Assembly (NCBI GenBank): GCA_905234195.1
Contig: CAJOFR010000002.1
Coordinates: 22,420-86,419 of the forward strand
Length of the DNA stretch: 64,000 bases
Source of the DNA: an uncultured Selenomonadaceae bacterium
Lineage (GTDB): Bacteria > Bacillota > Negativicutes > Selenomonadales > Selenomonadaceae
Direction: 5' to 3'
The translations under genes were made by a program, and so were the position numbers. How positions within the stretch are numbered: the stretch's first letter is position 1; every line of letters starts with the position of its first letter. The notes below the pieces were generated by a model. The model made no database searches. It had not been told where the DNA came from and saw nothing but the letters and a program-made list of their open reading frames with translations. Shown here piece by piece: positions 17,007 to 25,291 of this stretch.

Positions 17007-18307
17007 TATTCCAACTCCGAAGAAATTTTTTTGAAAGCGACTTCAGCGGCGGCAAGAGTTTTTTGGATATCCTCCTCGTTGTGCGCGGCTGACATGAACA
17101 GAGTTTCAAACTGCGAAGGCGCAAGATAAATCCCCTGCTCCAACATTTCGATGAACCACTTTTTAAAAATATTTTGGTTGGCGGCGGCGGACTCTTCGTA
17201 ATTCGTGACGTCGTTCGCGCTGAAAAAAATCCCGAACATCGAACCTGCCTGGTGTATCTGCGCGCTGACAGAAAATTTTTTCGCCACAAGTTTCAAGCCG
17301 TCGACAAGCGCGGAAGTTTTTTTCGTGATATTCTCCGTAAAATTCGGCGTGTCGATTAAAATTTTCAGCGTCTCAATTCCGGCAGTCATTGCAAGGGGAT
17401 TTCCGCTAAGTGTGCCCGCCTGATAAACTTTCCCGTCCGGCGAAACATTGCGCATAATATCTTCGCGCCCGCCGTACGCCGCGCAGGGCAACCCGCCGCC
17501 GATAATTTTCCCCAGACAAGTCAAATCGGGCGTTATTTTATATTTTTCCTGCGCGCCGCCGAGAGCTACGCGAAAACCGCACATGACTTCATCAAAAATC
17601 AAAAGCGCGCCGAATTTTTGAGTGACTTCGCGAAGTTTCGGCAGGAAATTTTCTTTCGGCAGGACAAGCCCCATATTTCCCGCGACAGGCTCCACGATAA
17701 CGGCGGCAATTTTTTCTCCGCACTCTTCAAAAATTTTTTCGACGGCGTCAATATCGTTGTAGGGGAGCGCGATTGTGTCCTGCGCAGTGCCGCGCGTGAC
17801 GCCCGGGCTGGACGGCTCACCAAAAGTTGCCGCGCCCGAACCTGCATTGACCAAAAGACCGTCGCTGTGCCCGTGATAACAGCCGACGAATTTTACAATC
17901 TTATCGCGCCCCGTGAACCCGCGCGCCAACCTAAGCGCGCTCATCGTCGCTTCGGTGCCGGAATTAACCATGCGCAAAACTTTCATGCTCGGAAAAATTT
18001 TCTGCACGAGTTCCGCAAGTTGAGTTTCAAGTTCGGTGGGCGCGCCGTAGCTCGTACCGCGTTCGACGGATTTTTTCAGCGCGTCAACAACTTTCGGATT
18101 AGCATGCCCCAAAATCATCGGACCCCACGAGCCGACATAATCGACATAAATATTTCCGTCAATGTCAAAAATTTTGCTACCCTGCGCGCGCGCGATGAAC
18201 GGCGGATTACAATCGACGCTCAAGTAAGAACGAACAGGACTATTAACGCCGCCGGGCATAAAATTTTTTGCTCTATCGAAGGCGGCGGCAGATTTTTTCA
18301 GATTCAA
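17006..18307 (-). CDS. hemL: Glutamate-1-semialdehyde 2,1-aminomutase
   Basis: A 433-residue PLP enzyme that converts glutamate-1-semialdehyde to 5-aminolevulinate, the last step of the C5 route to haem and cobalamin. Diagnostic segments are FMPGGVNSPVRSY, NSGTEATMSALRLAR, CYHGHSDGLLV, LIFDEVMCGFR and the PLP lysine in CLGKIIGGGLP. The TTG at 18307 is ten bases after GGAGG. No other haem genes are adjacent. Confidence 0.96.
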   Translation of the reverse strand: MNLKKSAAAFDRAKNFMPGGVNSPVRSYLSVDCNPPFIARAQGSKIFDIDGNIYVDYVGSWGPMILGHANPKVVDALKKSVERGTSYGAPTELETQLAELVQKIFPSMKVLRMVNSGTEATMSALRLARGFTGRDKIVKFVGCYHGHSDGLLVNAGSGAATFGEPSSPGVTRGTAQDTIALPYNDIDAVEKIFEECGEKIAAVIVEPVAGNMGLVLPKENFLPKLREVTQKFGALLIFDEVMCGFRVALGGAQEKYKITPDLTCLGKIIGGGLPCAAYGGREDIMRNVSPDGKVYQAGTLSGNPLAMTAGIETLKILIDTPNFTENITKKTSALVDGLKLVAKKFSVSAQIHQAGSMFGIFFSANDVTNYEESAAANQNIFKKWFIEMLEQGIYLAPSQFETLFMSAAHNEEDIQKTLAAAEVAFKKISSELE

Positions 18308-18355
18308 TTTCGTGAAACCTCCTTCAAAAATTTTAAGTTAGATTTTAAATTTGTA

Positions 18356-18423
18356 GGAGAGGCCGCCCCCCTAGCCTCTAAAAACTAATCTCTAAAATCT
18401 TTTGCGCCAAAAGAAAAGAAGAA
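18356..18423 (-). repeat. Deleted copy of the multi-hairpin element, with heptads inside
   Basis: On the minus strand the first 26 bases (18398-18423) match the start of the element at 62307-62332 exactly, around CTTTTGGCGCAAAAG. The last bases (18357-18368, GGGCGGCCTCTC) match its end. The central hairpin is replaced by heptad units (CTAGCCT, CTAAAAA, CTAATCT, CTAAAAT at 18371-18398, plus strand). It lies just downstream of the DUF4931 gene, in the same orientation relative to a gene 3' end as the two full copies. Confidence 0.7.
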
Positions 18424-18453
18424 CTCCAAACTCTTTGGAAGAAAAAATTTTAA

Positions 18454-19239
18454 TCAATCAAAAAAATTTTTACGTTCGTCGCCAAAATAAATCCGCTTGA
18501 CCTCTTCAGCAATGCGCTCAATATTATTCGGCAGAAAATGAATGTTGTAGCCGACGAAGTAAGGCGAAGTCGCGAAACGCGGCATAATTTTCGCGAAAAT
18601 ATTTTCGTCGCGGTGATAGAAAAAAATATTGTAGCTACTCAAATTTTTTCGGAAAAAGTTTTTCAAATAATGCACGCCGGTCTGCAAAAAATCCGCAAAT
18701 GTGTCGACGTTCCCGCCGCGCTCAAAAATAACATTCAGTTCGCCAAAACCGACGCGCGGAAAATTTGAAACGTTCAACTCTACGCCGTCCTTCGCGGCAA
18801 CAAAAATCCCGTGCAGTTCTTCAGACTTAAAAAGCAAATCGGAATTTAATTTCGGGAAGGCAACAAGTTGCATGTGCGGATGCTTAATCGTGCCGCCGGA
18901 CATCGGACCAAAGTTTTTGAAAAAAAGAACTTCGTCATATTTTTCGGAGCCCAAAAGTTTTCGCCAATGTTTCAAGCCCATTTTGATAACGCGGCGCATG
19001 TGCTCGCGCGTGTAGTTCGGCATATCGACGTCGCAACTTTTTCCCTCAATCAAAACAAATTGGTCAGCCCCTTCAATGACAATGTACTTGTTCTTCAGAA
19101 AAATAATGTCGCCGTCCGTATCGATTATGTTCGTGAGATTTTCGACGTCGCAGAAAGGACAATAGTCGCTCGTGTTCACGATATTTTCGGGCTTTGTTTT
19201 TCCGACGTCCGTATTAAATTTTATCAGATTAATGTCCAT
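18454..19239 (-). CDS. DUF4931 / galactose-1-phosphate uridylyltransferase-like protein
   Basis: A 261-residue protein of the HIT/GalT superfamily. It has an N-terminal Cys pair (YCPFCDVENL) and the active-site-like GTIKHPHMQLVAFP (His-x-His-x-Gln), as in GalT-related nucleotidyl transferases and hydrolases. The substrate is unknown. The ATG at 19239 has GGTGA upstream. A longer frame to 19329 overlaps the neighbouring gene and lacks a site. It is probably expressed with the DUF3084 gene 74 bases upstream and is followed by a repeat element. Confidence 0.75.
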   Translation of the reverse strand: MDINLIKFNTDVGKTKPENIVNTSDYCPFCDVENLTNIIDTDGDIIFLKNKYIVIEGADQFVLIEGKSCDVDMPNYTREHMRRVIKMGLKHWRKLLGSEKYDEVLFFKNFGPMSGGTIKHPHMQLVAFPKLNSDLLFKSEELHGIFVAAKDGVELNVSNFPRVGFGELNVIFERGGNVDTFADFLQTGVHYLKNFFRKNLSSYNIFFYHRDENIFAKIMPRFATSPYFVGYNIHFLPNNIERIAEEVKRIYFGDERKNFFD

Positions 19240-19312
19240 AATTTCACCGCGAAAAATAAATTCTTGAGAAAATTTTAGCACAAAAAAAAGGAAGGCGCAA
19301 GGCACTTTCCTT

Positions 19313-20608
19313 TTAAGTTCGTCTGTCAATTTCGCGCTGAAGTTTTATATTCAACCTCAAAGGACCGATTGACTTTGTATTTTCGCGAGAATAAGCCGTC
19401 AGCAAAATTTTCCCGCGAACTTCTTCAATCGACTCAATCAGCCCGTAAAGCTGTGAGCCCTCCATAACGCCGACGCTACCGGTTATCGGGTCGGGCAAAA
19501 TTCCTTTGGCAACCGCCGCATGATTAATCTCGTTCAAAAATTCGCCGACGATTTTTTCAGCGTCGTCACTGCTTTTAATTTCGTACTCCTGCGAAAAAAC
19601 AAACTCGTCCTTAGAGTAGACAAGATTATTCGGATAAACGGTCAGGCTTGTGCGAATCGGCTCCCCGCGAATCAAATTCCCAGCCGCGATTATCCGCAAA
19701 ATCATATCCTGTTTGCTTTCGTGAATCGTGTCAATCACGCGCTGCATTTCCGGCTGATAAATCCAAACGGAAGTATCGACGTCGGTGCCGAAACGCTCGG
19801 CTATATTTTTTGAGGCGGCGTCGGCAAGCTTGTTAATTTCCTCTGTGATTTCTTCGACGGAGCGCGCGCCATTAATTACACCGCTCGACAAAATTTCTCC
19901 CGCCCTGAAAATTATATCGCCTTCCCGAATCGCGATAAGACCTTCGCGCAGATTTTTCGCGTGCTCCTCCAGCTCGGAATTATTCTGCACCAATTTTTCA
20001 TTATCCGCGCTAAGTTTTTCGTTGTCGGCCGTCAACGTCACATTAAATTCGCTAAGCTTTTTATTATCCGTTTCGAGATTGGCGTTTGTCGAGGCAAGAC
20101 TTTTGTTGTCGTTTTCCAGAGAAGCGTTTGTCGAAGAGAGATTTTCGTTTTGCGCAGTGAGTTCGGATTTTTCAATCTCAAGACGTTCGTTGCCGGCTTT
20201 CAGTCGTTCGGATTCTGCGGTGAGTTCTTCATGTTCTGCCTTTAGCGCGGCAATTTCCTGCTTGGCTTTTTTCAGCTCGGCATCCGCCCGATGAATTTCC
20301 TGCTCGGCTTGCGTGAGTTCGTTTATCGTTTCGGCAAGCGCGATTTTTGTCGAATACATTGTTGCGTTTAATTCTTCCATGCCGAAAAGCGCGGTGCGAA
20401 CGTCCTTAGAAATTATCGCCAGCGTCCCGATTGAGATAGCCGTTATCAAAATTCCGGTGACAATGGTCACGATAATGGAAGTGTGACGAGGACGAAGACC
20501 GAAAATCGACAGGCGCTTCTTGCCGACTTTGGTGCCGATTCTGTCGCCGATAAAAGCAATCGCGCCGCCGGTAATAATCATGACGGCAATCAAGTACAAT
20601 CCGTACAC
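19313..20608 (-). CDS. DUF3084 membrane protein with long coiled coil
   Basis: A 431-residue protein. Two membrane helices (about 3-20 and 45-70) flank a short basic loop. A coiled coil of about 140 residues follows, with an 11- to 14-residue Asn/Glu/Leu pattern (NASLENDNKSL, NANLETDNKKL), then a C-terminal domain of about 200 residues. The architecture matches DUF3084, of unknown function and probably envelope-associated. The GTG at 20608 follows AAGGA by eight bases. Reading further upstream would run through the tRNA-Pro terminator and tRNA, so it is rejected. Confidence 0.8.
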   Translation of the reverse strand: MYGLYLIAVMIITGGAIAFIGDRIGTKVGKKRLSIFGLRPRHTSIIVTIVTGILITAISIGTLAIISKDVRTALFGMEELNATMYSTKIALAETINELTQAEQEIHRADAELKKAKQEIAALKAEHEELTAESERLKAGNERLEIEKSELTAQNENLSSTNASLENDNKSLASTNANLETDNKKLSEFNVTLTADNEKLSADNEKLVQNNSELEEHAKNLREGLIAIREGDIIFRAGEILSSGVINGARSVEEITEEINKLADAASKNIAERFGTDVDTSVWIYQPEMQRVIDTIHESKQDMILRIIAAGNLIRGEPIRTSLTVYPNNLVYSKDEFVFSQEYEIKSSDDAEKIVGEFLNEINHAAVAKGILPDPITGSVGVMEGSQLYGLIESIEEVRGKILLTAYSRENTKSIGPLRLNIKLQREIDRRT

Positions 20609-20637
20609 AAAAAAAATCCTTCCTGCACTAAACGCCG

Positions 20638-20676
20638 AAAAACCGCCGCCGGGTAAAACGCCCTGCACGGCGGTTG
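20638..20676 (-). terminator. Terminator after tRNA-Pro
   Basis: On the minus strand the stem ACCGCCG / CGGCGGT, with an inner GGG/CCC pair, is followed by TTTTT. It lies between the tRNA 3' end and the DUF3084 start. Some read-through probably feeds DUF3084, because I see no other promoter for it. Confidence 0.75.
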
Positions 20677-20689
20677 TTAATTTCTTTTT

Positions 20690-20766
20690 TGGTCGGAACG
20701 ACGAGATTTGAACACGCGACCTCTTCCACCCCAAGGAAGCGCTCTACCAAGCTGAGCTACGTCCCG
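20690..20766 (-). tRNA. tRNA-Pro (anticodon GGG)
   Basis: A 77-nt cloverleaf with the CCA end encoded. The acceptor stem CGGGACG/CGTTCCG pairs fully with one G-T, the D arm is GCTC...GAGC, and the anticodon stem CTTCC/GGAAG holds the loop TTGGGGT, so the anticodon is GGG with G37, as expected for proline tRNAs. The T arm has TTCAAAT and one T-T mismatch in its stem. A promoter lies directly upstream and a terminator downstream. Confidence 0.95.
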
Positions 20767-20777
20767 AATACTGGAGT

Positions 20778-20806
20778 AGTTTACCACAAGATTTTTATAA
20801 ATGCAA
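20778..20806 (-). promoter_or_regulatory. Promoter of tRNA-Pro
   Basis: On the minus strand -35 TTGCAT (20801-20806), a 17-base spacer and -10 TAAACT (20778-20783) preceded by TGG (extended -10). The start of transcription would fall a few bases before the tRNA. Confidence 0.75.
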
Positions 20807-20824
20807 GTGCAAAAAAAATTTTCT

Positions 20825-22462
20825 TCATTTAAAAATTCCGAGACGAGTAAAAATTTTCAAAGCGAACCTGCCGACCATCGGGATTCTTTCCAAATCTTCC
20901 TTGAGCAAGCCGCCGATTAAAGCGAGTGTGGCGACGTAAACCACACAGCCGACGAAAACCGCGCCGAACGTCGAAATAATTTCCATAGACCAAGCGGTCA
21001 TTGTGAACTCGTAGAAAAATTTGGTGACGACTGCCATGACGCCCGCAGCGCAGATTGTTTTCAGCAGCTGCCCCAATTCCATTTTGTAGCCGATATATTT
21101 GTAGATGAAATACAAATTTATGAACGCCGCCACGCCCATATCCGCCGCCGTCGCCCAAGCCGCGCCCATTATTCCGAACATAGGCATTGCCGTTAAATTC
21201 CAGTTCAGAAAAACTTTTGCCGCCGCCGCCAAAATCATGTTGACCATTGGGATTGTCGTGTGACCGAGCCCTTGCAAGACGCCCGTCGAAACTTGATGCA
21301 ACCCCAACAAGATTATCGACACTGCGGAAATCATCACGGCGGGACCTGCGCCCGGCGCATTGTAGATTATCGTGGAAATGGGAGTTGCCAAGAAAAAAAT
21401 TATCACGAACGCGGGAAAGCACACGAAGTTTGAAATTCTGACTGCCGCCGCCGTTTGTCTGTAGATTCGCGCGGTGTCTTTCAAGGCGCGCGCTTCGGAA
21501 ATTGCCGGCACGATAGAGACTGCCAAAGACGCCGTCAAAATTGTTGCGAGATTTATCAGCGGCACCGCCATTCCGTTCAGGTAGCCGAAAAGTTCTGTGG
21601 CTTGCCGAACGGAATAGCCCGCCACTTCCAGACGCTGAGGGACAATCATTAAATCTAAGTTCGAGACGACCGGCAACATGATTGACGCCGCGCTGACCGG
21701 CAACGCCAATTTGAAAAGCCGTTTGATAATCGAAAAGGTTGATTCGTTTTGAGATTGGGGCGTTGGTTTTAAGTCGACGCCGTATTTTTTTTCGATGTCG
21801 CGGTTTAATTTTATGTGGAAGTAGACCAAAACAATCAAGCCCGTCACGGCTCCCGCCAATGCTCCCAAACTTGCGCCCGCCGCCGCGTAATCCAAACCCC
21901 ACGGCAAAAGTAAATCCGCCAAAACTATCATCGTTATGACGCGGAAAATTTGTTCGACGATTTGGCTGACGGCGGTTGGTGTCATTCGTTGCCAGCCCTG
22001 CAGGTATCCGCGAGACGCCGCTAAAAATGTCACGAAAAAAACTGTGGGCGCGAGCACCACGACGGACATGTAGGCGCGCGCGTCACGAATGAACTGCAAG
22101 TCGATTAGCCAACGCGCCGAAAAATACGTCATGAGCGAAAAAAATAATCCCGTTGCCAACATCAACGCCATCGAAATTTTGAAAACGCGCCGCGCCCCGA
22201 AAATATCATTGAGTGCCACGCGCTCCGCAGTGATTATCGAAATTGCGACGGGTACGCCGGCTTGCGAAACTGTCATTGCGAAAAAATAAATCGGGAACGC
22301 CATTTGATAAAGCCCGATGCCTTCGCCGCCCAAAATCCGCGAAACAAAAATCCAGTTCAGCGAACCAATTACCTTGACGACAAAGCTTGCGATTGTCAAA
22401 ATGAAAGTTCCCTTTAAAAATTTTTCGCTGTTGCTCCGTTCGTCAGATTTTATTTCTGTCAT
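20825..22462 (-). CDS. SpoVB/MurJ-type lipid-linked oligosaccharide flippase
   Basis: A 545-residue polytopic membrane protein (about 13-14 helices) of the MOP superfamily, polysaccharide-exporter branch. Typical features are the first helix after KFLKGTFILTIASFVVKVIGS, the SRILGGEGIGLYQMAFPIY segment, and paired six-helix halves. Such proteins flip undecaprenyl-linked intermediates (lipid II or glycan units) across the cytoplasmic membrane. The ATG at 22462 is preferred (GGTG 11 bases upstream). A TTG at 22489 has no ribosome site. It has its own extended -10 promoter after truB. Confidence 0.87.
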   Translation of the reverse strand: MTEIKSDERSNSEKFLKGTFILTIASFVVKVIGSLNWIFVSRILGGEGIGLYQMAFPIYFFAMTVSQAGVPVAISIITAERVALNDIFGARRVFKISMALMLATGLFFSLMTYFSARWLIDLQFIRDARAYMSVVVLAPTVFFVTFLAASRGYLQGWQRMTPTAVSQIVEQIFRVITMIVLADLLLPWGLDYAAAGASLGALAGAVTGLIVLVYFHIKLNRDIEKKYGVDLKPTPQSQNESTFSIIKRLFKLALPVSAASIMLPVVSNLDLMIVPQRLEVAGYSVRQATELFGYLNGMAVPLINLATILTASLAVSIVPAISEARALKDTARIYRQTAAAVRISNFVCFPAFVIIFFLATPISTIIYNAPGAGPAVMISAVSIILLGLHQVSTGVLQGLGHTTIPMVNMILAAAAKVFLNWNLTAMPMFGIMGAAWATAADMGVAAFINLYFIYKYIGYKMELGQLLKTICAAGVMAVVTKFFYEFTMTAWSMEIISTFGAVFVGCVVYVATLALIGGLLKEDLERIPMVGRFALKIFTRLGIFK

Positions 22463-22505
22463 TCTATGAATTACACCTTTTTCTTTCAATTAGTTGCGTG
22501 AAAAG

Positions 22506-22514
22506 ATTATAACA
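22506..22514 (-). promoter_or_regulatory. Extended -10 promoter of the flippase gene
   Basis: On the minus strand TG-T-TATAAT (-10 at 22506-22511), with only a weak -35. It lies between the truB stop and the flippase start. Confidence 0.55.
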
Positions 22515-22550
22515 TGTTTGACGAACGCTGAATAGACTTTTTTATTTTTT

Positions 22551-22564
22551 CTAATCTCTAAGCA
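22551..22564. repeat. Heptad repeat locus at the truB stop
   Basis: Two units, CTAATCT and CTAAGCA (plus strand). Read on the minus strand the repeat encodes the last residues of TruB (Leu-Arg-Asp) and supplies its TAG stop. Confidence 0.65.
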
Positions 22565-23405
22565 CCTTAGCCGGACACAATTCCCCCGCGCAAATTTTGC
22601 CGACGCCCAAAAATTTTCCCGCCGAATAAACTTTAACAAGCGCGTCGTCCTCTTGAATTGTCGTGGGCAGTCCGTCCAGAAAAGCCTTTGTCCGATTTTC
22701 CGGCAAGTCAAAAATTTTCAAGTGGGCAAGACAATTTTCAATCGGCTGTAAAAATTTTTCGCCCGAAGTTTTTAATTCGTCGACAGTCACGGAATTTTCG
22801 AGAAAAAAATCTCCAACCCTCGTACGTTGTAAAAATTTCAGCGTCGAAGGAATTTTTAAACTCTCCCCAATATCAACCGCCAGACTGCGAATGTAAGTAC
22901 CCTTCGAGCAATCAATTTCCAGCGTCAAAATATTTTCCGCGACGTCCAAAATTTCCAGCCGATTGATTGTGACAACCCGACGCGGTATTTCAAAATCGAC
23001 GTTCTTCCGCGCGAGGTCGTAAGCCTTTCGCCCGTTAATTTTAATCGCGGAAAATTTCGGCGGCGTCTGTTCAATCTGCCCGACAAAATTTTTCAAAGCG
23101 GCGTTGAGTTTTTCGGCGGGGGGCATCGAAAAATTTTCTTCGCGGATAATTTTCCCTTCAAGGTCTCCGCTGTCGGTCGCCGTGCCGAATAAAATTTCAG
23201 CGCGATAAGTTTTGTCGCAATCGGCAAGATATTCGATAAACTTTGTCGCGCGGTTGACGGCGATTATCAAAACACCGACTGCCGCCGGATCCAGCGTGCC
23301 CACGTGCCCGACCTTCCGCGTGCCAAAAATTTTCCGCACGATATTAACGGCGTCGTGGCTCGTCATTTCGGCGGGCTTATTCAAATTTATAAAACCGTCA
23401 GTCAT
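22551..23405 (-). CDS. truB: tRNA pseudouridine(55) synthase
   Basis: A 284-residue enzyme that isomerises U55 in the T loop of all tRNAs. The catalytic Asp is in KVGHVGTLDPAAVGVL. The KTYRAEILFG strand, PPKFSAIKINGRKAYDLAR and CSKGTYIRSLA are typical, followed by a short C-terminal PUA-like domain. It is third in rbfA-nrnA-truB, separated from nrnA by three bases. The final residues come from a heptad repeat. Confidence 0.96.
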   Translation of the reverse strand: MTDGFINLNKPAEMTSHDAVNIVRKIFGTRKVGHVGTLDPAAVGVLIIAVNRATKFIEYLADCDKTYRAEILFGTATDSGDLEGKIIREENFSMPPAEKLNAALKNFVGQIEQTPPKFSAIKINGRKAYDLARKNVDFEIPRRVVTINRLEILDVAENILTLEIDCSKGTYIRSLAVDIGESLKIPSTLKFLQRTRVGDFFLENSVTVDELKTSGEKFLQPIENCLAHLKIFDLPENRTKAFLDGLPTTIQEDDALVKVYSAGKFLGVGKICAGELCPAKVLRD

Positions 23406-23408
23406 TTT

Positions 23409-24425
23409 TCAATCCGAAATTTCAAAATCGGCAAGCGCGGTTTCGCGATCCTCCTCAAAATCTGCGGAGAGAAGGTAGCCGGTTTCGACCATAAATTCGC
23501 CAATCGCGCTCACCAAAATATTTTTCGCCTCTTCAAAATTTTTGTAGATACTACAGCCCGCCGCGCGAACATGTCCGCCGCCGCCGAGACGCTTTGCAAT
23601 TTGCGAAACGTCAACCGCCTTTGAACGCATGCTCACCCGACAAAAATTTTCGCTCTTGCACGTCAACAGAAAAGCCACGTCGACGCTGTCAATCACGCGA
23701 ATTAAATCGATAAGCCCTTCGGTTGTTTCGACTTTGCGGGAAATTTCTTCGCTGATAAACATTCCGACAACCTTCCCGCCGTAAAAAAGTTTCGTCGTCT
23801 GCAGCGCGGCACTCACAATTTTTACGTCAAGGAAAGTTCGCCTTTCGACCTGCTCCGAAATAACATTCGGCTCCACTCCGAGTTCGACGAGTTCGGCAAC
23901 AGCACGAAGAGTCGCCGGCTTCGTGTTGGAGTAATTAAAAAATCCGGTGTCGGTGGCGATGCCCATGTAAAGACAAACGGCAATGTTTTTTGTAATTTCG
24001 ACGTCAAGTTCGCGGCACAGCTTGAAAATAATTTCGCAGGTGGCGGCGGCGTCGGATTCGACGTGCAGAAAATCCACGTCGCTCTTGTTAGTGATATGGT
24101 GGTCGATATTTAAAATCGGCGCGTCAGTCATCTCGATAACCTTGCCGATTCTGTCGGGCGCGGTGTCCAAAATAACGAGCAAGTCCGCGTCAAATTTTTC
24201 GCCGTCGACGGGGCGTTTAATTTCCTCCTCGAAGGGCAGGACGGAAAAATTTCGCGGCAGTTTGTCGTCGATATAAACCTGCGCGAATTTTCCCATAGCG
24301 CGCAGAATTTGCATCATAGCCAGCGTCGAACCGATAGCGTCGCCGTCGGGATTTATATGCGCCGTCAATAAAATTTTTTCAGCTGATTTTAGTTTCGCCG
24401 CCGCTTCCTGCAGGGTTATCTTCAA
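23409..24425 (-). CDS. nrnA: DHH-family phosphoesterase NrnA (oligoribonuclease/pAp phosphatase)
   Basis: A 338-residue DHH/DHHA1 protein that degrades nano-RNA, c-di-AMP-derived pApA and pAp. Motifs are AHINPDGDAIGS, ILDTAPD, the DHH signature in NIDHHITN, and GGGGHVRAAG in the DHHA1 domain. The start is a TTG at 24425, with AAGGAG ten bases upstream. The ATG at 24449 lacks a site. Either way the gene begins inside rbfA (47-base overlap), so it is coupled to it. Confidence 0.92.
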   Translation of the reverse strand: MKITLQEAAAKLKSAEKILLTAHINPDGDAIGSTLAMMQILRAMGKFAQVYIDDKLPRNFSVLPFEEEIKRPVDGEKFDADLLVILDTAPDRIGKVIEMTDAPILNIDHHITNKSDVDFLHVESDAAATCEIIFKLCRELDVEITKNIAVCLYMGIATDTGFFNYSNTKPATLRAVAELVELGVEPNVISEQVERRTFLDVKIVSAALQTTKLFYGGKVVGMFISEEISRKVETTEGLIDLIRVIDSVDVAFLLTCKSENFCRVSMRSKAVDVSQIAKRLGGGGHVRAAGCSIYKNFEEAKNILVSAIGEFMVETGYLLSADFEEDRETALADFEISD

Positions 24426-24789
24426 TCGGTTCACGCTCCTTTTCTTCATGACTGATTTTCAGCAAAAGTTTTTGAATGTGTTCGCCGTAGTCCAGCGAAG
24501 TATCCAGCGCGAAAGAAATTTCCGGCGTAAAACGAAGGCGAATCCTCCTGCCAATTTCCCGCCGAATAAATCCGAGCGCGCTCTGCAATCCTTCCAGCGA
24601 CTCTTGAATTTTTTCTTCGCCGCCCATAACGCTGACATAAATTTTTGCCTCGCGCAGGTCTCCGGTAACTTCCACGTCGGTGACCGTCACGAAACCTATG
24701 CGCGGGTCTTTAATTTCTTTCAGGAGCATTTTACTCATTTCCTGTTTAATCAGCTCTTGAAGTCTCTCGACTCGAAGTTGACTGCTCAT
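24379..24789 (-). CDS. rbfA: Ribosome-binding factor A
   Basis: A 136-residue KH-like factor needed for 16S rRNA 5'-end maturation and 30S assembly. The RVERLQELIKQEMSKML N-terminus and DPRIGFVTVTDVEVTGDLREAKIYVS are diagnostic. It has a 15-residue acidic tail. GAGG lies eight bases before the ATG. In most Firmicutes infB lies directly upstream, but here a divergent small gene does, so the usual nusA-infB block ends elsewhere. Confidence 0.95.
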   Translation of the reverse strand: MSSQLRVERLQELIKQEMSKMLLKEIKDPRIGFVTVTDVEVTGDLREAKIYVSVMGGEEKIQESLEGLQSALGFIRREIGRRIRLRFTPEISFALDTSLDYGEHIQKLLLKISHEEKEREPIEDNPAGSGGETKIS

Positions 24790-24908
24790 TTTTTTAGCCT
24801 CGATTCAAAAAAAATTCGTCTTATAAATTCTGCCAACGAAAAATTTTTCCTGCAAACTTATCGCTAATCTGCAACGCTTTAAATTTGAAAATTTTTCGCA
24901 AAAAAAAT

Positions 24909-24937
24909 TTGCCAACGCCAAAAAATTCGTTTAAAAT
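24909..24937 (+). promoter_or_regulatory. Promoter of the small gene at 24962
   Basis: TTGCCA (24909-24914), a 17-base spacer and TAAAAT (24932-24937), followed 25 bases later by the ATG with GGGGG upstream. Confidence 0.7.
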
Positions 24938-24961
24938 ATTTTTAGACTGGGGGTTTTTAAA

Positions 24962-25222
24962 ATGAAATTACAAGGCGCAGTTATCATAGAACAGGGAGTG
25001 ACTTTTGCAATCGTCGCGGTAAAACAATCTGTAACTAATTATACTTCGCGGATTATAAAAACCCGACAGGAGCTACAATATTTTTTCCCGAACATGCCAA
25101 TAATTTTGATGTCACAAGATTCTTCGGGGACGCCGCATTATTACGGCAGGCGGGACATTGTGGAATTTTTGAAGACCATACGTCTTGACCAAATTCCCTG
25201 GAAAGAATTTCACATTTACTAG
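24962..25222 (+). CDS. Small conserved-looking protein, unknown function
   Basis: An 86-residue soluble protein with a compact alpha/beta pattern: two opening strands (GAVIIEQGVTFAIVAV), a helix, a strand (MPIILMSQD), a SSGTPHYYGRRDIVEFLKTI segment and an aromatic end. It has no cysteine or known catalytic motif. It has its own promoter and GGGGG ribosome site and lies 69 bases before accC. Its stop codon TAG is directly followed by two AGATTAG heptads. Confidence 0.7.
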   Translation: MKLQGAVIIEQGVTFAIVAVKQSVTNYTSRIIKTRQELQYFFPNMPIILMSQDSSGTPHYYGRRDIVEFLKTIRLDQIPWKEFHIY

Positions 25223-25277
25223 AGATTAGAGATTAGAAAAAACCAACCCCTATTCCCTATCCCCTAATAACTAAATA
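25220..25277. repeat. Heptad repeat locus, inverted pair before accC
   Basis: AGATTAG twice (25223-25236) directly follows the TAG stop. After a 13-base A-rich spacer come CTATTCC, CTATCCC, CTAATAA, CTAAATA (25250-25277) in the opposite sense. The arms could fold into an imperfect hairpin within the leader of accC. Confidence 0.75.
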
Positions 25278-25291
25278 CGGAGGTGTTGTGA

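Noticed and set aside
20609..20734. N-terminal extension of the DUF3084 protein
   Set aside because: It would be read through the tRNA-Pro terminator and part of the tRNA. A GTG with AAGGA at 20608 begins just before the first membrane helix.
20829..21902. 357-codon frame overlapping the flippase on the same strand
   Set aside because: It is a frame-shifted reading of the flippase, rich in Arg and Gly and without membrane helices. The other frame gives a normal 13-14-helix protein.
24790..24961. infB fragment upstream of rbfA
   Set aside because: I looked for the usual infB 3' end here. The stretch is A/T-rich with no coding signal on the minus strand.
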